The notes beneath the pieces are model-generated. The model was not told the origin of the DNA and did not search any database. It saw only the letters and a program-made list of their open reading frames with translations. Shown piece by piece: positions 1 to 9,154 of a stretch of DNA of 36,241 nucleotides. Every line of letters starts with the position of its first letter. Position 1 is the first letter of the stretch. The DNA lies in contig JABDFJ010000022.1 in assembly GCA_013286645.1 (NCBI GenBank), positions 1-36,241 on the forward strand, written 5' to 3'. A program made the position numbers and the translations under genes. The stretch is from Chlamydiota bacterium (lineage in GTDB: Bacteria; Chlamydiota; Chlamydiia; Chlamydiales; Parachlamydiaceae).

Positions 1-33
1 CCTTTAGGCCCTTTAGGTCCCTTAGGTCCCTTT
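1..33. repeat. Short tandem repeat, about 9-10 nt unit CCTTTAGGT
   Basis: The window opens with three consecutive near-copies of a 9-10 base unit of the form CCCTTTAGGT, followed by a T-rich tract. The array is probably cut by the window edge, so a complementary arm may lie to the left. The same unit reappears at 22395-22410. The remaining bases to 171 show no gene. Confidence 0.6.
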
Positions 34-171
34 TTCTGCATGGCTTCGCTTGACGCTTAGCGCTCGCGGGCTCTGTTTTTTAGAGGTGATTCCTCACACG
101 CTATTTTTCTTCTTCCTGTTTTCACGGGTTTTTCGTATGGTACAAGATAGCAAACTAAATTCTTGTTCATT

Positions 172-759
172 ATGACTGAAATTCACGATTCCTCGAAGTC
201 GAAACAAATTCGTACTTTATTGCTGGTCTTCGGCACAGCCATAAGTGCAGCTGTGGTTTTTGCCCTGGTGATGTTGCACTATTACGGCCCAAGTGGGGCC
301 TATTTGGCAAAAAATGCTTTGGTAGATCCTTCTAATATTGGCGCCATCCATTTTGCGGAAAACAATTCCCGTTCTGGAGAAAACTCCCATTATGTCTTTG
401 ATCGCTTTGAGTTTTCGTTTTTCCAAAAAGCTGAAAAACAGTGGAAAAAACAGACTATCGATATGCAGCAATATGCAGACTTCTATACGTTAATCGGGGA
501 TGAACTAAGCCTAACATCTGTGACTGATGAGATCGTCACCACCTTCAACAAAGGCCATCCTGCTAGCCTGATAGTGAAAATTCGTCAAGGAAATAGCCCA
601 CAACCTCTCGTTAAGGACCTATTGAAAGTCGATTTTGCTGAAGATAGCGATTACTTTCGGATCCAACTGCGTGAAACAGGGCCTCTTGAACGCTGGGCTT
701 ACTATCATCGTCCAGACATTTATCAAGATGTCATGCAACTATTTGTGAAATCGCCATGA
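172..759 (+). CDS. Membrane-anchored hypothetical protein
   Basis: The protein has 195 residues if it starts at the ATG at 172; a TTG nine bases upstream is in frame but gives only three extra residues. A short hydrophilic N-terminus is followed by one hydrophobic segment (about residues 13-36, rich in L, V, A and F), which looks like a signal anchor. The remaining 160 residues are soluble and mixed alpha/beta in character, and probably lie outside the cytoplasm. I do not recognise a domain. The stop codon overlaps the start of the next gene (ATGA), so the protein is translationally coupled to the MBL hydrolase and likely belongs to the same operon as hflX and radC. Confidence 0.75.
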   Translation: MTEIHDSSKSKQIRTLLLVFGTAISAAVVFALVMLHYYGPSGAYLAKNALVDPSNIGAIHFAENNSRSGENSHYVFDRFEFSFFQKAEKQWKKQTIDMQQYADFYTLIGDELSLTSVTDEIVTTFNKGHPASLIVKIRQGNSPQPLVKDLLKVDFAEDSDYFRIQLRETGPLERWAYYHRPDIYQDVMQLFVKSP

Positions 760-1562
760 ATGTAAAAGCACGATTCTTATTTCTCGGGACAGGGGGATCT
801 ATGGGGGTTCCTTTGATTGGATGCTCTTGTCCAGTGTGTTTATCTCCATCTCCATTTAATAAGCGCTTGCGTTCTTCTGCACTTTGTACTGTTGGTGATA
901 AGTGTTTTTTAATCGATTGTGGGCCTGATTTTAGAAGTCAGGCATTAACGCACCACATCGATAGATTGGATGGTGTGCTATTTACACATGCACATAACGA
1001 TCATACAGCCGGCATGGAAGATTTGCGTATCTTTAATTGGCGCACCGATAAAGCGTTGCCTTGTCTTTTGTCGATAGAAACCGCGGATGATATCAAAAGA
1101 AGGTATTATTACATTTTTGAACCTGAAGGGGATGAAATCTATCGTAAAATGTTGGCTCGTTTTGATCTAGAGTATCTTGTAGGGGATCGCGGTACTCTGA
1201 ATTTCCAAGGGATGCCTGTTGGGTATTTCACTTATGCACAGGGTGGGATGCGTGTCAATGGATTTAAACTAGGTAATTTAGCTTATGTTTCAGATATTCG
1301 CGATTATGATGAGTCCATTTTTGAAGAGCTCAGGGGAGTCGACATTCTGGTGATGAGTGCCTTGCGCTATTCCGCTTCCCATATGCATTTTAGTGTCGAT
1401 GAAGCGGTCGCTTTTTCCAAAAAAGTAGGCGCTTCGCATACCTGGTTAATGCATGTGGCGCATGAGCTAGATCACGATGAAGCCAATGCCTATTTGCCTG
1501 AGAATATTCGTATGGCTTATGATGGCTTAGAACTGAATTTTGATATCAATATGAGCAAGTGA
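756..1562 (+). CDS. MBL-fold metallo-hydrolase, PhnP-like
   Basis: This is a metallo-beta-lactamase-fold phosphodiesterase of the PhnP/RNase Z-like group, 268 residues. The signature THAHNDH (H78, H80, D82, H83) gives the binuclear metal site. A later histidine-rich stretch (SASHMHFSVDEA, then LMHVAHELDH) supplies the remaining ligands. Near the N-terminus, GCSCPVC resembles the structural zinc-binding insertion of PhnP. Family members cleave cyclic phosphodiesters; the real substrate here is unknown. No phosphonate genes are nearby, so a role in phosphonate use is unlikely. Chlamydia species have a PhnP-like gene directly before hflX, the same order as here. The start overlaps the stop of the upstream membrane protein gene. 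Confidence 0.88.
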   Translation: MNVKARFLFLGTGGSMGVPLIGCSCPVCLSPSPFNKRLRSSALCTVGDKCFLIDCGPDFRSQALTHHIDRLDGVLFTHAHNDHTAGMEDLRIFNWRTDKALPCLLSIETADDIKRRYYYIFEPEGDEIYRKMLARFDLEYLVGDRGTLNFQGMPVGYFTYAQGGMRVNGFKLGNLAYVSDIRDYDESIFEELRGVDILVMSALRYSASHMHFSVDEAVAFSKKVGASHTWLMHVAHELDHDEANAYLPENIRMAYDGLELNFDINMSK

Positions 1563-1575
1563 TTGTGAGGAAGGG

Positions 1576-2904
1576 ATGTTGCAACGATTAATTTCTGAGC
1601 AGGAATCGTTTAGCTTTTTCGAAAAAGAACCACCTAGGGCGTTGCTCGTCTCTGTTTATAAGGGAGGGGGGACTGTTCCTCGTGAGATTTGTGAAGAACA
1701 TCTCCAAGAACTATCTTTACTAGCCGAAACGTTTGGTATAGAAGTTGTACATAAAACCCCTTGTGTGATTAGGCGTTATGATGCAGCCACCTATGTGACA
1801 GAAGGAAAGCTTCAAGAGCTTGTTGATTTAGCCAAAGAACACCATGTCAACTTGGTTGTCTTTGATGATGAATTAGCCCCCAGCCAGCAGCGTAACTTAG
1901 AAAAAGCTTTTGGCGTTTCTGTCATCGACCGTACAGAAGTGATTTTAGGGGTATTTGCCCAACGTGCACAAACTAAAGAAGCTCGATTACAGATTGAACT
2001 AGCACAGGTAAAATACCAAGCTCCTCGTTTAAAGCGGATGTGGACGCACCTTTCGCGACAGCATGGCAGTGGTGGATCTGGTGGAGGAGGTGGCTATCTC
2101 AAAGGGGAAGGGGAAAAGCAAATTGAGATAGATAGGCGCATCATTAAGCGAAAGATTGATCTTCTTAACAAAGAGCTTGAAGAAGTCAAGGCCTATCGAG
2201 AGACACAGCGTCTTTCACGCCAGAGAGCAGAAATTCCTGTCTTTGCGATTATTGGATATACCAATGCTGGTAAATCAACCCTTCTTAATGCTCTGACGCA
2301 AGCAGGAGTATTTGTTGAAAATAAACTTTTTGCCACCCTAGATACGACCACACGCAAGTTTTCACTTCCAAACAATCAAGAAGTGTTGCTTATTGACACA
2401 GTAGGTTTTATCAGAAAGCTACCTCATCTGCTCGTTGCAGCTTTTAAAAGTACACTTGAAGAAGCTTTTCAGGCAGATTTTCTATTGCATCTTGTTGATT
2501 TGAGCCATCCCATGGCAGAAGAGCAGGCAGAAACGACTTATGAGGTACTTAAAGAGCTCAATGTCGAGAATACACCCATCATTACGGTGCTGAATAAAGT
2601 CGATTTATGCGCAGACTCTGCAGCCATCAACCGCTTCCGCATTAAGTATCCCAAAAGCATTCCCATCTCAGCATTGAATAAAATTGGGTTTGAATACCTC
2701 CAAGAAATGATGGTTCAAGAGCTGAGTAAGCGGCGACAGGTTGTCTCTTTGCGAATCCCACAAAGTGAGTATGCTGTGGTAAGCGAGGTTATTCGTCTTG
2801 GAAACGTCCTCCAACAAGATTATGAAGAAAATGATGTTTTGTTACGCGTTGATCTGCCAACAAGTGCAGTCGCACGCTTACAAAAGTATTTGCAGAAATC
2901 ATGA
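1576..2904 (+). CDS. hflX: GTPase HflX
   Basis: HflX is a ribosome-associated GTPase that splits stalled or stressed 70S ribosomes. The 442-residue length fits the family. The N-terminal HflX domain is followed by the characteristic glycine-rich linker (GSGGSGGGGGYLKGEGE, about residues 163-180) and a helical region. The G domain has G1 GYTNAGKS (227-234), G3 DTVGF (274-278) and G4 NKVD (340-343). The ATG at 1576 is 13 bases after the previous stop and follows the purine-rich GAGGAAGGG, a good ribosome-binding site. The gene overlaps radC by four bases (ATGA), which indicates one transcript. Confidence 0.96.
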   Translation: MLQRLISEQESFSFFEKEPPRALLVSVYKGGGTVPREICEEHLQELSLLAETFGIEVVHKTPCVIRRYDAATYVTEGKLQELVDLAKEHHVNLVVFDDELAPSQQRNLEKAFGVSVIDRTEVILGVFAQRAQTKEARLQIELAQVKYQAPRLKRMWTHLSRQHGSGGSGGGGGYLKGEGEKQIEIDRRIIKRKIDLLNKELEEVKAYRETQRLSRQRAEIPVFAIIGYTNAGKSTLLNALTQAGVFVENKLFATLDTTTRKFSLPNNQEVLLIDTVGFIRKLPHLLVAAFKSTLEEAFQADFLLHLVDLSHPMAEEQAETTYEVLKELNVENTPIITVLNKVDLCADSAAINRFRIKYPKSIPISALNKIGFEYLQEMMVQELSKRRQVVSLRIPQSEYAVVSEVIRLGNVLQQDYEENDVLLRVDLPTSAVARLQKYLQKS

Positions 2905-3602
2905 CTGAGCTTCAAAATATTTATTCCATCCAACACCTTCCTGAAGAAGAACGTCCACGTGAACGGTTAATGAGGCATGGGGTTGAATCTCTTTCCGTAG
3001 CGGAGTTACTAGCGATCATTTTGGGAAGTGGCACCAAATCAACACCCGTGTTGCAACTGGCACAAGCTATCATCAATCGCTTTGGCACATTGCAGCAGTT
3101 GGCCGACGCCACAGTGCAAGAGTTGTGTCAAGTGAAGGGGATTGGTCTAGCTAAGGCTATACAACTCCGCGCCGCCTTTAGTTTGGGTACGCGTTCGATG
3201 CGATATCAAGTCGCCCCAAAATATAAGATTGAACATCCGGTGCACGCCTATCATTTAGTCAAAGACGAGCTCTATGGTGAAAAAAGAGAGCTTTTTATCG
3301 TTATTTTGCAAGATGTCAAAGGGTGTGCGATAGGAAACCATACCGTTGCGATTGGTACGCTTACACAAGCTTTGGTGCATCCAAGAGAGGTGTTTTATCC
3401 TGCTATCAGACATAAAGCTGCAAGTCTCATCCTGGCGCACAACCATCCCAGTGGGGATTTAACCCCCTCGTCGCAAGATTATGATTTGACAAAGCAACTA
3501 ATTGAGGTCGGTCGCGTTATTGGTATTCCTGTTAACGATCATTTAATTATTAGCGATCAGGGGTATCTTTCTTTGCGTCAAAGAGGTATTGTTTTCGATT
3601 AA
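2901..3602 (+). CDS. radC: RadC family JAB/MPN+ protein (UPF0758)
   Basis: The protein has 233 residues, the usual length for this family. An N-terminal helix-hairpin-helix region (about residues 60-90, containing VKGIGLAKA) precedes a JAB1/MPN+ metalloprotease-like domain. The JAMM motif is visible as HNHPSGDLTPSSQD with H180, H182, S190 and D193. Despite the name, a direct role in DNA repair is doubtful and the biochemical activity is unknown. The start codon overlaps the hflX stop, so translation is coupled. It is the last gene of the 172-3602 cluster; 49 bases follow before the next gene, without an obvious terminator. Confidence 0.95.
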   Translation: MTELQNIYSIQHLPEEERPRERLMRHGVESLSVAELLAIILGSGTKSTPVLQLAQAIINRFGTLQQLADATVQELCQVKGIGLAKAIQLRAAFSLGTRSMRYQVAPKYKIEHPVHAYHLVKDELYGEKRELFIVILQDVKGCAIGNHTVAIGTLTQALVHPREVFYPAIRHKAASLILAHNHPSGDLTPSSQDYDLTKQLIEVGRVIGIPVNDHLIISDQGYLSLRQRGIVFD

Positions 3603-3651
3603 TTTGGGAACCGACGTGCGTAATATGAGTTAATTTGACATCGAGAACGTT

Positions 3652-6600
3652 ATGAATCCGACAAGCGCACTTTTAACACCTGTTTATGCGCAATTTAAGC
3701 ATGAGTATCCAGAAAATCCAATAGACCTTCCTCCTGCAGTTGAGGTGGCAAAACGACGTCTACTTCGCAAATCGGACTCTTTTGCTCTAAAAAATCCTGC
3801 GACTTTTGCAGCCGCACATCCTCATGCAAACGGATCCTTTTCAGCAGTATTAAAGAAAACACAAGATGTCGCCCTTAGCGTATTGAAATGGGCGGCAGAT
3901 ACACGCGTAGTTGTCTTTTGTGCCGCAGGTATTTTGAAAATTTCGCGTAGCGCCATTACCTGGGGAGGGCCTTCTGAAAGCAGTATAAAGCAGATGGATA
4001 GGGTGATTGAAGAGCTGAGCGGACAACCACAGCTTGCTAAAATTATTCACGCTACAGCCCCACTTGTGGCGAGATTGCTCCAACAACAGCTGATAAAGCT
4101 GAATTTATATGAGGGGTTGAATCTCTTTTTGAAAGAGGAACATACCTCTTTGACAGGTTTAGTCGATTTCTTAATGTCGAAGATGTATTCCAATATCGCG
4201 CGAAGCATTAAAAATAGTTCGATAGAGACTTACGAGGGTGCTAAACAAAACGTCACGTTCGTAGACGTTGTTAGCTGCCTAATCAAAGTTGTCAATGCTC
4301 ACCTTCCTCATATTAGAGTTTGTGTTGAATCGGTTGAAAAAATCACTGATCCTCAAAAGCGGGAGAAAAAGCTGTGTGAATTATTTACCCATTTAGTTGA
4401 CGATTTCTTGTTATTAGCGCTGCCACAAGGCGAAAAGGAATTGCCTATCGCTGATCTAGGATTTATATCACAAAAATTCTGGGGCAAGATAAAGACGCGT
4501 TTGTTACCGCTTATTTTCTTAGATGTTTATAAGCAATTAGCAAGACCGCTAAAATGTGAAGCTAAGCCTTCTTTACTAGCGCGTCAAGGAGGAGAATCGC
4601 TTGTTTCATTAGCTGAGTTATTGGGAGAAAAAGCTGGCGAGGTCTTGCCTACTCTTTGTGTGAGCGATAATTCGTCAGTCTTTTCATCAAGCTTCATGGG
4701 GATGGTCACTGAAAGTTTTACTTCATCTTTGAGAATTTCGGAAGCTGTAAAACATTGGCTACGTGATTGGATTAGAGGAGAGATCTCTGCGCTGGGTCAA
4801 AGCACCAATAGCGATATTAAAAATATGTGGATGTTCTTTGGAGCATATCTTGAACCAGTATTGATCCATATTTTTTATCATATGTCGGGGATGCCAGCTT
4901 CTCCCACTCCTTTCAAAGGGGTTACGCCGGATGCTCTAGGGATTATGACCATGCGCGTACTTACTGTGTGCAGCTCATTTTTCAACGCCTCTCATACAGC
5001 GATCGAGGAACGTATAGCTGCTTTGAAGTCTGCTAAAAAAGATTTTCTCAACGATCAAATCCTTTTAAATCTCTTCTTGCCTCTTACAGAAGATCTTATC
5101 CATATGATGGGGTTAGAGCGCCCAGAGTGCTGGCCTCTACCTGATTTCCTCAAGGACGTTGCTCATAAACATTTGAAAGAGAAGTTGCCGCGCTTTTTGC
5201 TCAAGCAATATCTTGCTATGACAAATAGCCAGGTTAGCGATAAAGAGACGCGGGAAAAATTGCGTTCTATTGTCTTTGACTCGCGCAATTTGGAAGATCC
5301 CGCGATCACGACCAAGGTAGTGACAGCCTTGCACCAAAAGGGGGTCTCAGGCTCCACGAGCCTCTTCACAGAATTTTATCAGGCACTTTGGCACTCATCA
5401 GGTACTGAAAATATCGCAAAAGCGCTCGAGGCGATGTGTGCGGCGGTTGCCAATGACTCTGTAAATGCTGCTATGCGACACTTCGGCATTAATTCGCAGC
5501 CCATCTTGAATGTCAATAGCAATCGTTTCATGAGTCAAGCAACGCAATATTCCAAAAAATGGGTCGAATCAACGCTGCTGGGGATATTAGTGAATGTGCT
5601 TGAATCTGTGGATAATAAGACACAATTTAATGAAACTGGTCATGCAAAGCAGTTTCTTTTGTTAAATGTGATCCAAGGTTTGGTTGGTATTTTTGATAGA
5701 GGATTAGCTCATGTGACTGATAAAATCAAAAATATCCCCTATCACCCTATTAAAGAGCAGCGACTATATTCACAAGAGATCCGTAATGTATTTGCTCCTT
5801 TAGCTGACGAGCTCCATGCCCTCAGTGGAATCAATCCTTTAAACCTATTACCCTTAGATGGGTTACCTTCAGCTGAGAATGTGAAAGAAATGTTGTGGAC
5901 AGCTGTGCGTATGACAGTTTTGCCTGATTTCTTAGCGACAATCTATTCAGAAATATCTTCTTGGATGAATCAACAACAACGCACTCAGGCGCAATTGGAG
6001 CAATGTTACCATACTACTCACCCCAAATGGGCAGCTCATGTGTTGGCTAAATATACAACGGATTTCATACGCCACTATTTGCGGGCTTATAGCAAGGACA
6101 CGTCAGAGGCTTTTCTCAAGACTTTGCTCGACTATATGACTAATTCTGATGCTGCTCATAGTGCGGAAAATGCGGCGTTGCTAAGAAATCAAAGTGCTGC
6201 AATTAGAGCAATGCTTGATAACAATGTACGTCAATTTGGGGAAAGCTATGATGTACAAGTCGTGCACTTATGGCCAGCCCTTACATTGTATCTAGAAGCA
6301 ATATTTTCCAAGATCATCGCAGGAATTTCGAAAACAATTCAAGAAGCACAAGATGTGAATCCAGATTTGTTAATTGATTTGGCTATTGGCATGTTAGGCG
6401 ATATGGCCGAATATTTCAAAGTGATTAATCGGGTGATAGGGGAGTGCGGAAAAGGGAGCAATTCGCAGTTGCCCTCATCGGTTATTTTAGCAGCTTTTGG
6501 ATCTCATCTGCATGGTGGGGTGCCGCTTGATCCGGAAGCATGTGAAGAAGAGAAGCAACGCGTGCGATTGGAAGGGCATTTCATTCCACTAACAAATAAG

Positions 6601-7629
6601 TTATTAGAGTTGGCAAATTTATCGGCTTCCGACTTTCCTCTGCCTTCGGCTCTAAAAGAGCCGATAATGGAGTTAGTTTTGGGTAAAATCTTACCCAATG
6701 CTCTGATGCAAGCGAATTTGACTATTCTAGAACCCCGTGTGCTCGATGCTTTGTTGTTAAATTTTATCCAGACGTTACATGAGGCGCTAAAGGAAATTGA
6801 TTCTAACCCCAAAAAGGCGATGGCGGTGGTTGAACGCGAAGTTGATCCGAAGCAAAAAGCTCTTAACGCAACTTGCGGTTCTCTTGTTTTGCAGCTCGTT
6901 AAGCTTATACCCGACAGCATGGTGCAATATGTTTTTATGAAAGAAAAGGTGCAAAATATGAGCGCAGAAACGATAGGGGAGTCTTTGATGCCTTATCTAT
7001 CGCGCTTCAAAATACTTAAGCTTGTCGATATGATACTGTTTTATGGGATGTTGAACTTTCATCCTTCCAGATGGGTTGGTAAGGAAGGAAGTGAAGAACT
7101 TCGCCCTTTGAAAGCAATAAAAGGGCCAGACGGTACGTTTGAATTTAAGTCGGCCCCAAAATTCAAATTTGTTTTTCCAGAAACACAAGCGGCGGTCAAT
7201 GAAGCTAAAGTGAAGCTAGAGAGTGACGCACAAAAGACCCACACGCTATTGCGAAACAAATTTACTGAGACAATTAGCGATCAACTACGCATAAAAATGT
7301 GGAATTACATTAAATCCTTGTGGGATAACTTTCAGTCCATTTTAGATGATTTTATCGAAAGAGCATTCCCAGGAAAAGGTCTTAAAGTCAAAGCTGTGAT
7401 CGACACGATCTTTCACAAAATATTCATCGATATGATTGGTGCTGTCATCGCTTTTTTTATTGTGCCGATGATCAACAAAATTCAGTACTTTATTGATAGG
7501 GGGTACATTGAAAAACGCGCTGAAAGCTTGATCAAAAGCCTCCATTCAGAGACGATTGAACACCTTATCTACAAGTGGACCGATCGTCTGATTATTTCCT
7601 TGAGCCTATCCCCTCACAGAGGCGTATAA
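3652..7629 (+). CDS. Very large hypothetical protein (1325 aa)
   Basis: I do not recognise this 1325-residue protein. It lacks an N-terminal signal peptide and appears mostly alpha-helical, with many leucine- and alanine-rich amphipathic stretches and no long low-complexity tract. The clearest hydrophobic segment is close to the C-terminus (about residues 1255-1280, IDMIGAVIAFFIVPMI), which could anchor it in a membrane. Conserved cysteines or an enzymatic motif are not evident. Its stop is one base from the start of the DAO-like gene, so the two are almost certainly co-transcribed and coupled. Size, helical content and lack of recognisable domains would fit a lineage-specific structural or secreted protein, but that is inference. 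Confidence 0.8.
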   Translation: MNPTSALLTPVYAQFKHEYPENPIDLPPAVEVAKRRLLRKSDSFALKNPATFAAAHPHANGSFSAVLKKTQDVALSVLKWAADTRVVVFCAAGILKISRSAITWGGPSESSIKQMDRVIEELSGQPQLAKIIHATAPLVARLLQQQLIKLNLYEGLNLFLKEEHTSLTGLVDFLMSKMYSNIARSIKNSSIETYEGAKQNVTFVDVVSCLIKVVNAHLPHIRVCVESVEKITDPQKREKKLCELFTHLVDDFLLLALPQGEKELPIADLGFISQKFWGKIKTRLLPLIFLDVYKQLARPLKCEAKPSLLARQGGESLVSLAELLGEKAGEVLPTLCVSDNSSVFSSSFMGMVTESFTSSLRISEAVKHWLRDWIRGEISALGQSTNSDIKNMWMFFGAYLEPVLIHIFYHMSGMPASPTPFKGVTPDALGIMTMRVLTVCSSFFNASHTAIEERIAALKSAKKDFLNDQILLNLFLPLTEDLIHMMGLERPECWPLPDFLKDVAHKHLKEKLPRFLLKQYLAMTNSQVSDKETREKLRSIVFDSRNLEDPAITTKVVTALHQKGVSGSTSLFTEFYQALWHSSGTENIAKALEAMCAAVANDSVNAAMRHFGINSQPILNVNSNRFMSQATQYSKKWVESTLLGILVNVLESVDNKTQFNETGHAKQFLLLNVIQGLVGIFDRGLAHVTDKIKNIPYHPIKEQRLYSQEIRNVFAPLADELHALSGINPLNLLPLDGLPSAENVKEMLWTAVRMTVLPDFLATIYSEISSWMNQQQRTQAQLEQCYHTTHPKWAAHVLAKYTTDFIRHYLRAYSKDTSEAFLKTLLDYMTNSDAAHSAENAALLRNQSAAIRAMLDNNVRQFGESYDVQVVHLWPALTLYLEAIFSKIIAGISKTIQEAQDVNPDLLIDLAIGMLGDMAEYFKVINRVIGECGKGSNSQLPSSVILAAFGSHLHGGVPLDPEACEEEKQRVRLEGHFIPLTNKLLELANLSASDFPLPSALKEPIMELVLGKILPNALMQANLTILEPRVLDALLLNFIQTLHEALKEIDSNPKKAMAVVEREVDPKQKALNATCGSLVLQLVKLIPDSMVQYVFMKEKVQNMSAETIGESLMPYLSRFKILKLVDMILFYGMLNFHPSRWVGKEGSEELRPLKAIKGPDGTFEFKSAPKFKFVFPETQAAVNEAKVKLESDAQKTHTLLRNKFTETISDQLRIKMWNYIKSLWDNFQSILDDFIERAFPGKGLKVKAVIDTIFHKIFIDMIGAVIAFFIVPMINKIQYFIDRGYIEKRAESLIKSLHSETIEHLIYKWTDRLIISLSLSPHRGV

Positions 7630-7630
7630 T

Positions 7631-8776
7631 ATGATGAAGCCAACAATTCTTTCGAGCGCCAACGTCATCAAACTCATTCCACCCACCATATCAAAGGAAA
7701 CCATTCTGCAAAAGATGGTGGGTACAAGGCCTATGCGTGAGGGGTCTATCAATTTGTCTGTAGAGGAATATGCTCATGCTAGCCACAAGAAAACCATCGT
7801 CAATTGTTATGGGCATGGTGGATCAGGTTTTACCACGCTCTTTGGATCTGTGGATGCCGCCATAAAGCTATTTATCAAAACAAATCCTAGTAAAAAGTCG
7901 CCTATCCGAGTCATCGGCGCTGGTTGTATAGGCCTTACAGCTGCTATTGAATTAAAGCGTCAGGGATATCAAGTAGCAGGTGTAACTGCTGAGACCCTCT
8001 ATGAGATTCCTTCATGGGTGGCTGCAGGATATTTTGCCCTGGTTTCTGTCAAAACGGCCCCCCAAGAGCAAGAGTCTATGAATCGAGTTGGTATGGAGAC
8101 ATTCTTTACTTACCAAAAGATTGCCAAAGGAGAGCATGCTTATATTTCACAGCATGCTGTGCGTACCTTACCCGTGTATTGTGGACATGATACTGAATCT
8201 GGTGTAGAGGTCTTAGAAGCTAGTGGATTAATACCTCCTAAAAAAGACGTGATCCTTGATTTTGGTAATGGGGTGATTCACCCTCATTTTTTCGAATATT
8301 GCACTTATTTTACCAATGGAATCACCGTCATGCGACAGCTGCATGCTGAGATAAAGCGACTGAATATTCCTTTGAGAATACAGAAAATTCATGATTTTGA
8401 CGCTGTTGTCGAGCCATATATTTTTAATTGTTCCGGACTTGGTGGAAGGGAATTGAATAAAGACCCCTTGATGATACCTGTACGAGGGCATTTACTTGCG
8501 TTAAATGAAAAAGCTGGCTTAGCACATATGAACTACATGATTTATACTAAAGTGAAGCAAGGTGAGGGGGATGAGTATGTCTATATGTTCCCCAAAGACA
8601 GCATTGTAACAGAAAAACATCCCGAGGGTATCCCTTGTCATGGTATTCTGGGTGGCACGTTCATGCCACATGTAGATAGTTTTTCTCTTGCTCAGCAAGA
8701 TGAGATCGATCGACTTGCATTCAAAAAAATGGTAGACCGCGCTTCTTTATTTTTCTTCGGTAAGATTTCCAAATAA
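7631..8776 (+). CDS. DAO-family FAD oxidoreductase with permuted segment order
   Basis: The 381-residue protein has the hallmarks of a D-amino-acid-oxidase-family flavoenzyme in an unexpected order. Residues 31-36 read GTRPMR and residues 60-66 read YGHGGSG; in known D-amino-acid oxidases the equivalents (GFRPVR and YGHGGYG) lie at the C-terminus. The Rossmann motif IGAGCIG (95-101), normally N-terminal, comes after them, followed by the middle region (NCSGLGGREL, PVRGHLL) and ending after LGGTF plus a short helix. The order is therefore C-terminal FAD segment, then N-terminal segment, then middle. Expected activity is FAD-dependent oxidation of an amino or imino substrate, but the substrate is unknown. 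The upstream gene ends one base away. Confidence 0.82.
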   Translation: MMKPTILSSANVIKLIPPTISKETILQKMVGTRPMREGSINLSVEEYAHASHKKTIVNCYGHGGSGFTTLFGSVDAAIKLFIKTNPSKKSPIRVIGAGCIGLTAAIELKRQGYQVAGVTAETLYEIPSWVAAGYFALVSVKTAPQEQESMNRVGMETFFTYQKIAKGEHAYISQHAVRTLPVYCGHDTESGVEVLEASGLIPPKKDVILDFGNGVIHPHFFEYCTYFTNGITVMRQLHAEIKRLNIPLRIQKIHDFDAVVEPYIFNCSGLGGRELNKDPLMIPVRGHLLALNEKAGLAHMNYMIYTKVKQGEGDEYVYMFPKDSIVTEKHPEGIPCHGILGGTFMPHVDSFSLAQQDEIDRLAFKKMVDRASLFFFGKISK

Positions 8777-8958
8777 AACAAATTATTTTGAATTAGTAGT
8801 AAGTTTTATTTTTATCTGTTTACGAAAGACCTCTTAGGTTAATTTAGCGTTATTCTTCGACTAAATTTACGCATAACTCAATTTTTTCTTGTCTACTATG
8901 TAAAATTTCGTTATACGCTATGGCATTATTTTTTTTCATAGAAGAGGTTAAAAAAACT

Positions 8959-9141
8959 ATGTGTTCTACATGTCCACAGTGCGATTCTAAGTCTTATAAA
9001 AGAAATGGCTATACACGACATGGAAAGCAAAATCATCGCTGCTTAGATTGTGGTCGTCAGTTTTCTCTGGAACCTGATGAATTTGTAACAATTGACCATA
9101 ATGAGCTTTTGACTAATATCATAGCAGAGGAACAGCCATAA
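8959..9141 (+). pseudogene. IS1-like transposase remnant (InsA-type zinc-binding N-terminus)
   Basis: From the ATG at 8959 about 60 residues can be read. The first 35 match the start of IS1-family transposases: CPQC, a KRNGYTRHGKQNHRC stretch, then CLDCGRQF. This is the four-cysteine zinc finger that binds the element's ends. The frame stops soon afterwards, and the catalytic DDE half is not found before the next gene at 9155, so this is a truncated relic, or a small domesticated DNA-binding protein. No terminal inverted repeats were found around it. The 140 bases upstream are AT-rich without a gene. Confidence 0.7.
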
Positions 9142-9154
9142 CCCCTTTATTGAA

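Noticed and set aside
6504-6920. 138-codon frame antisense to the 1325-residue gene
   Set aside because: It lies entirely within a continuous sense gene and is rich in Ser, Arg and Cys, as expected of a shadow frame.
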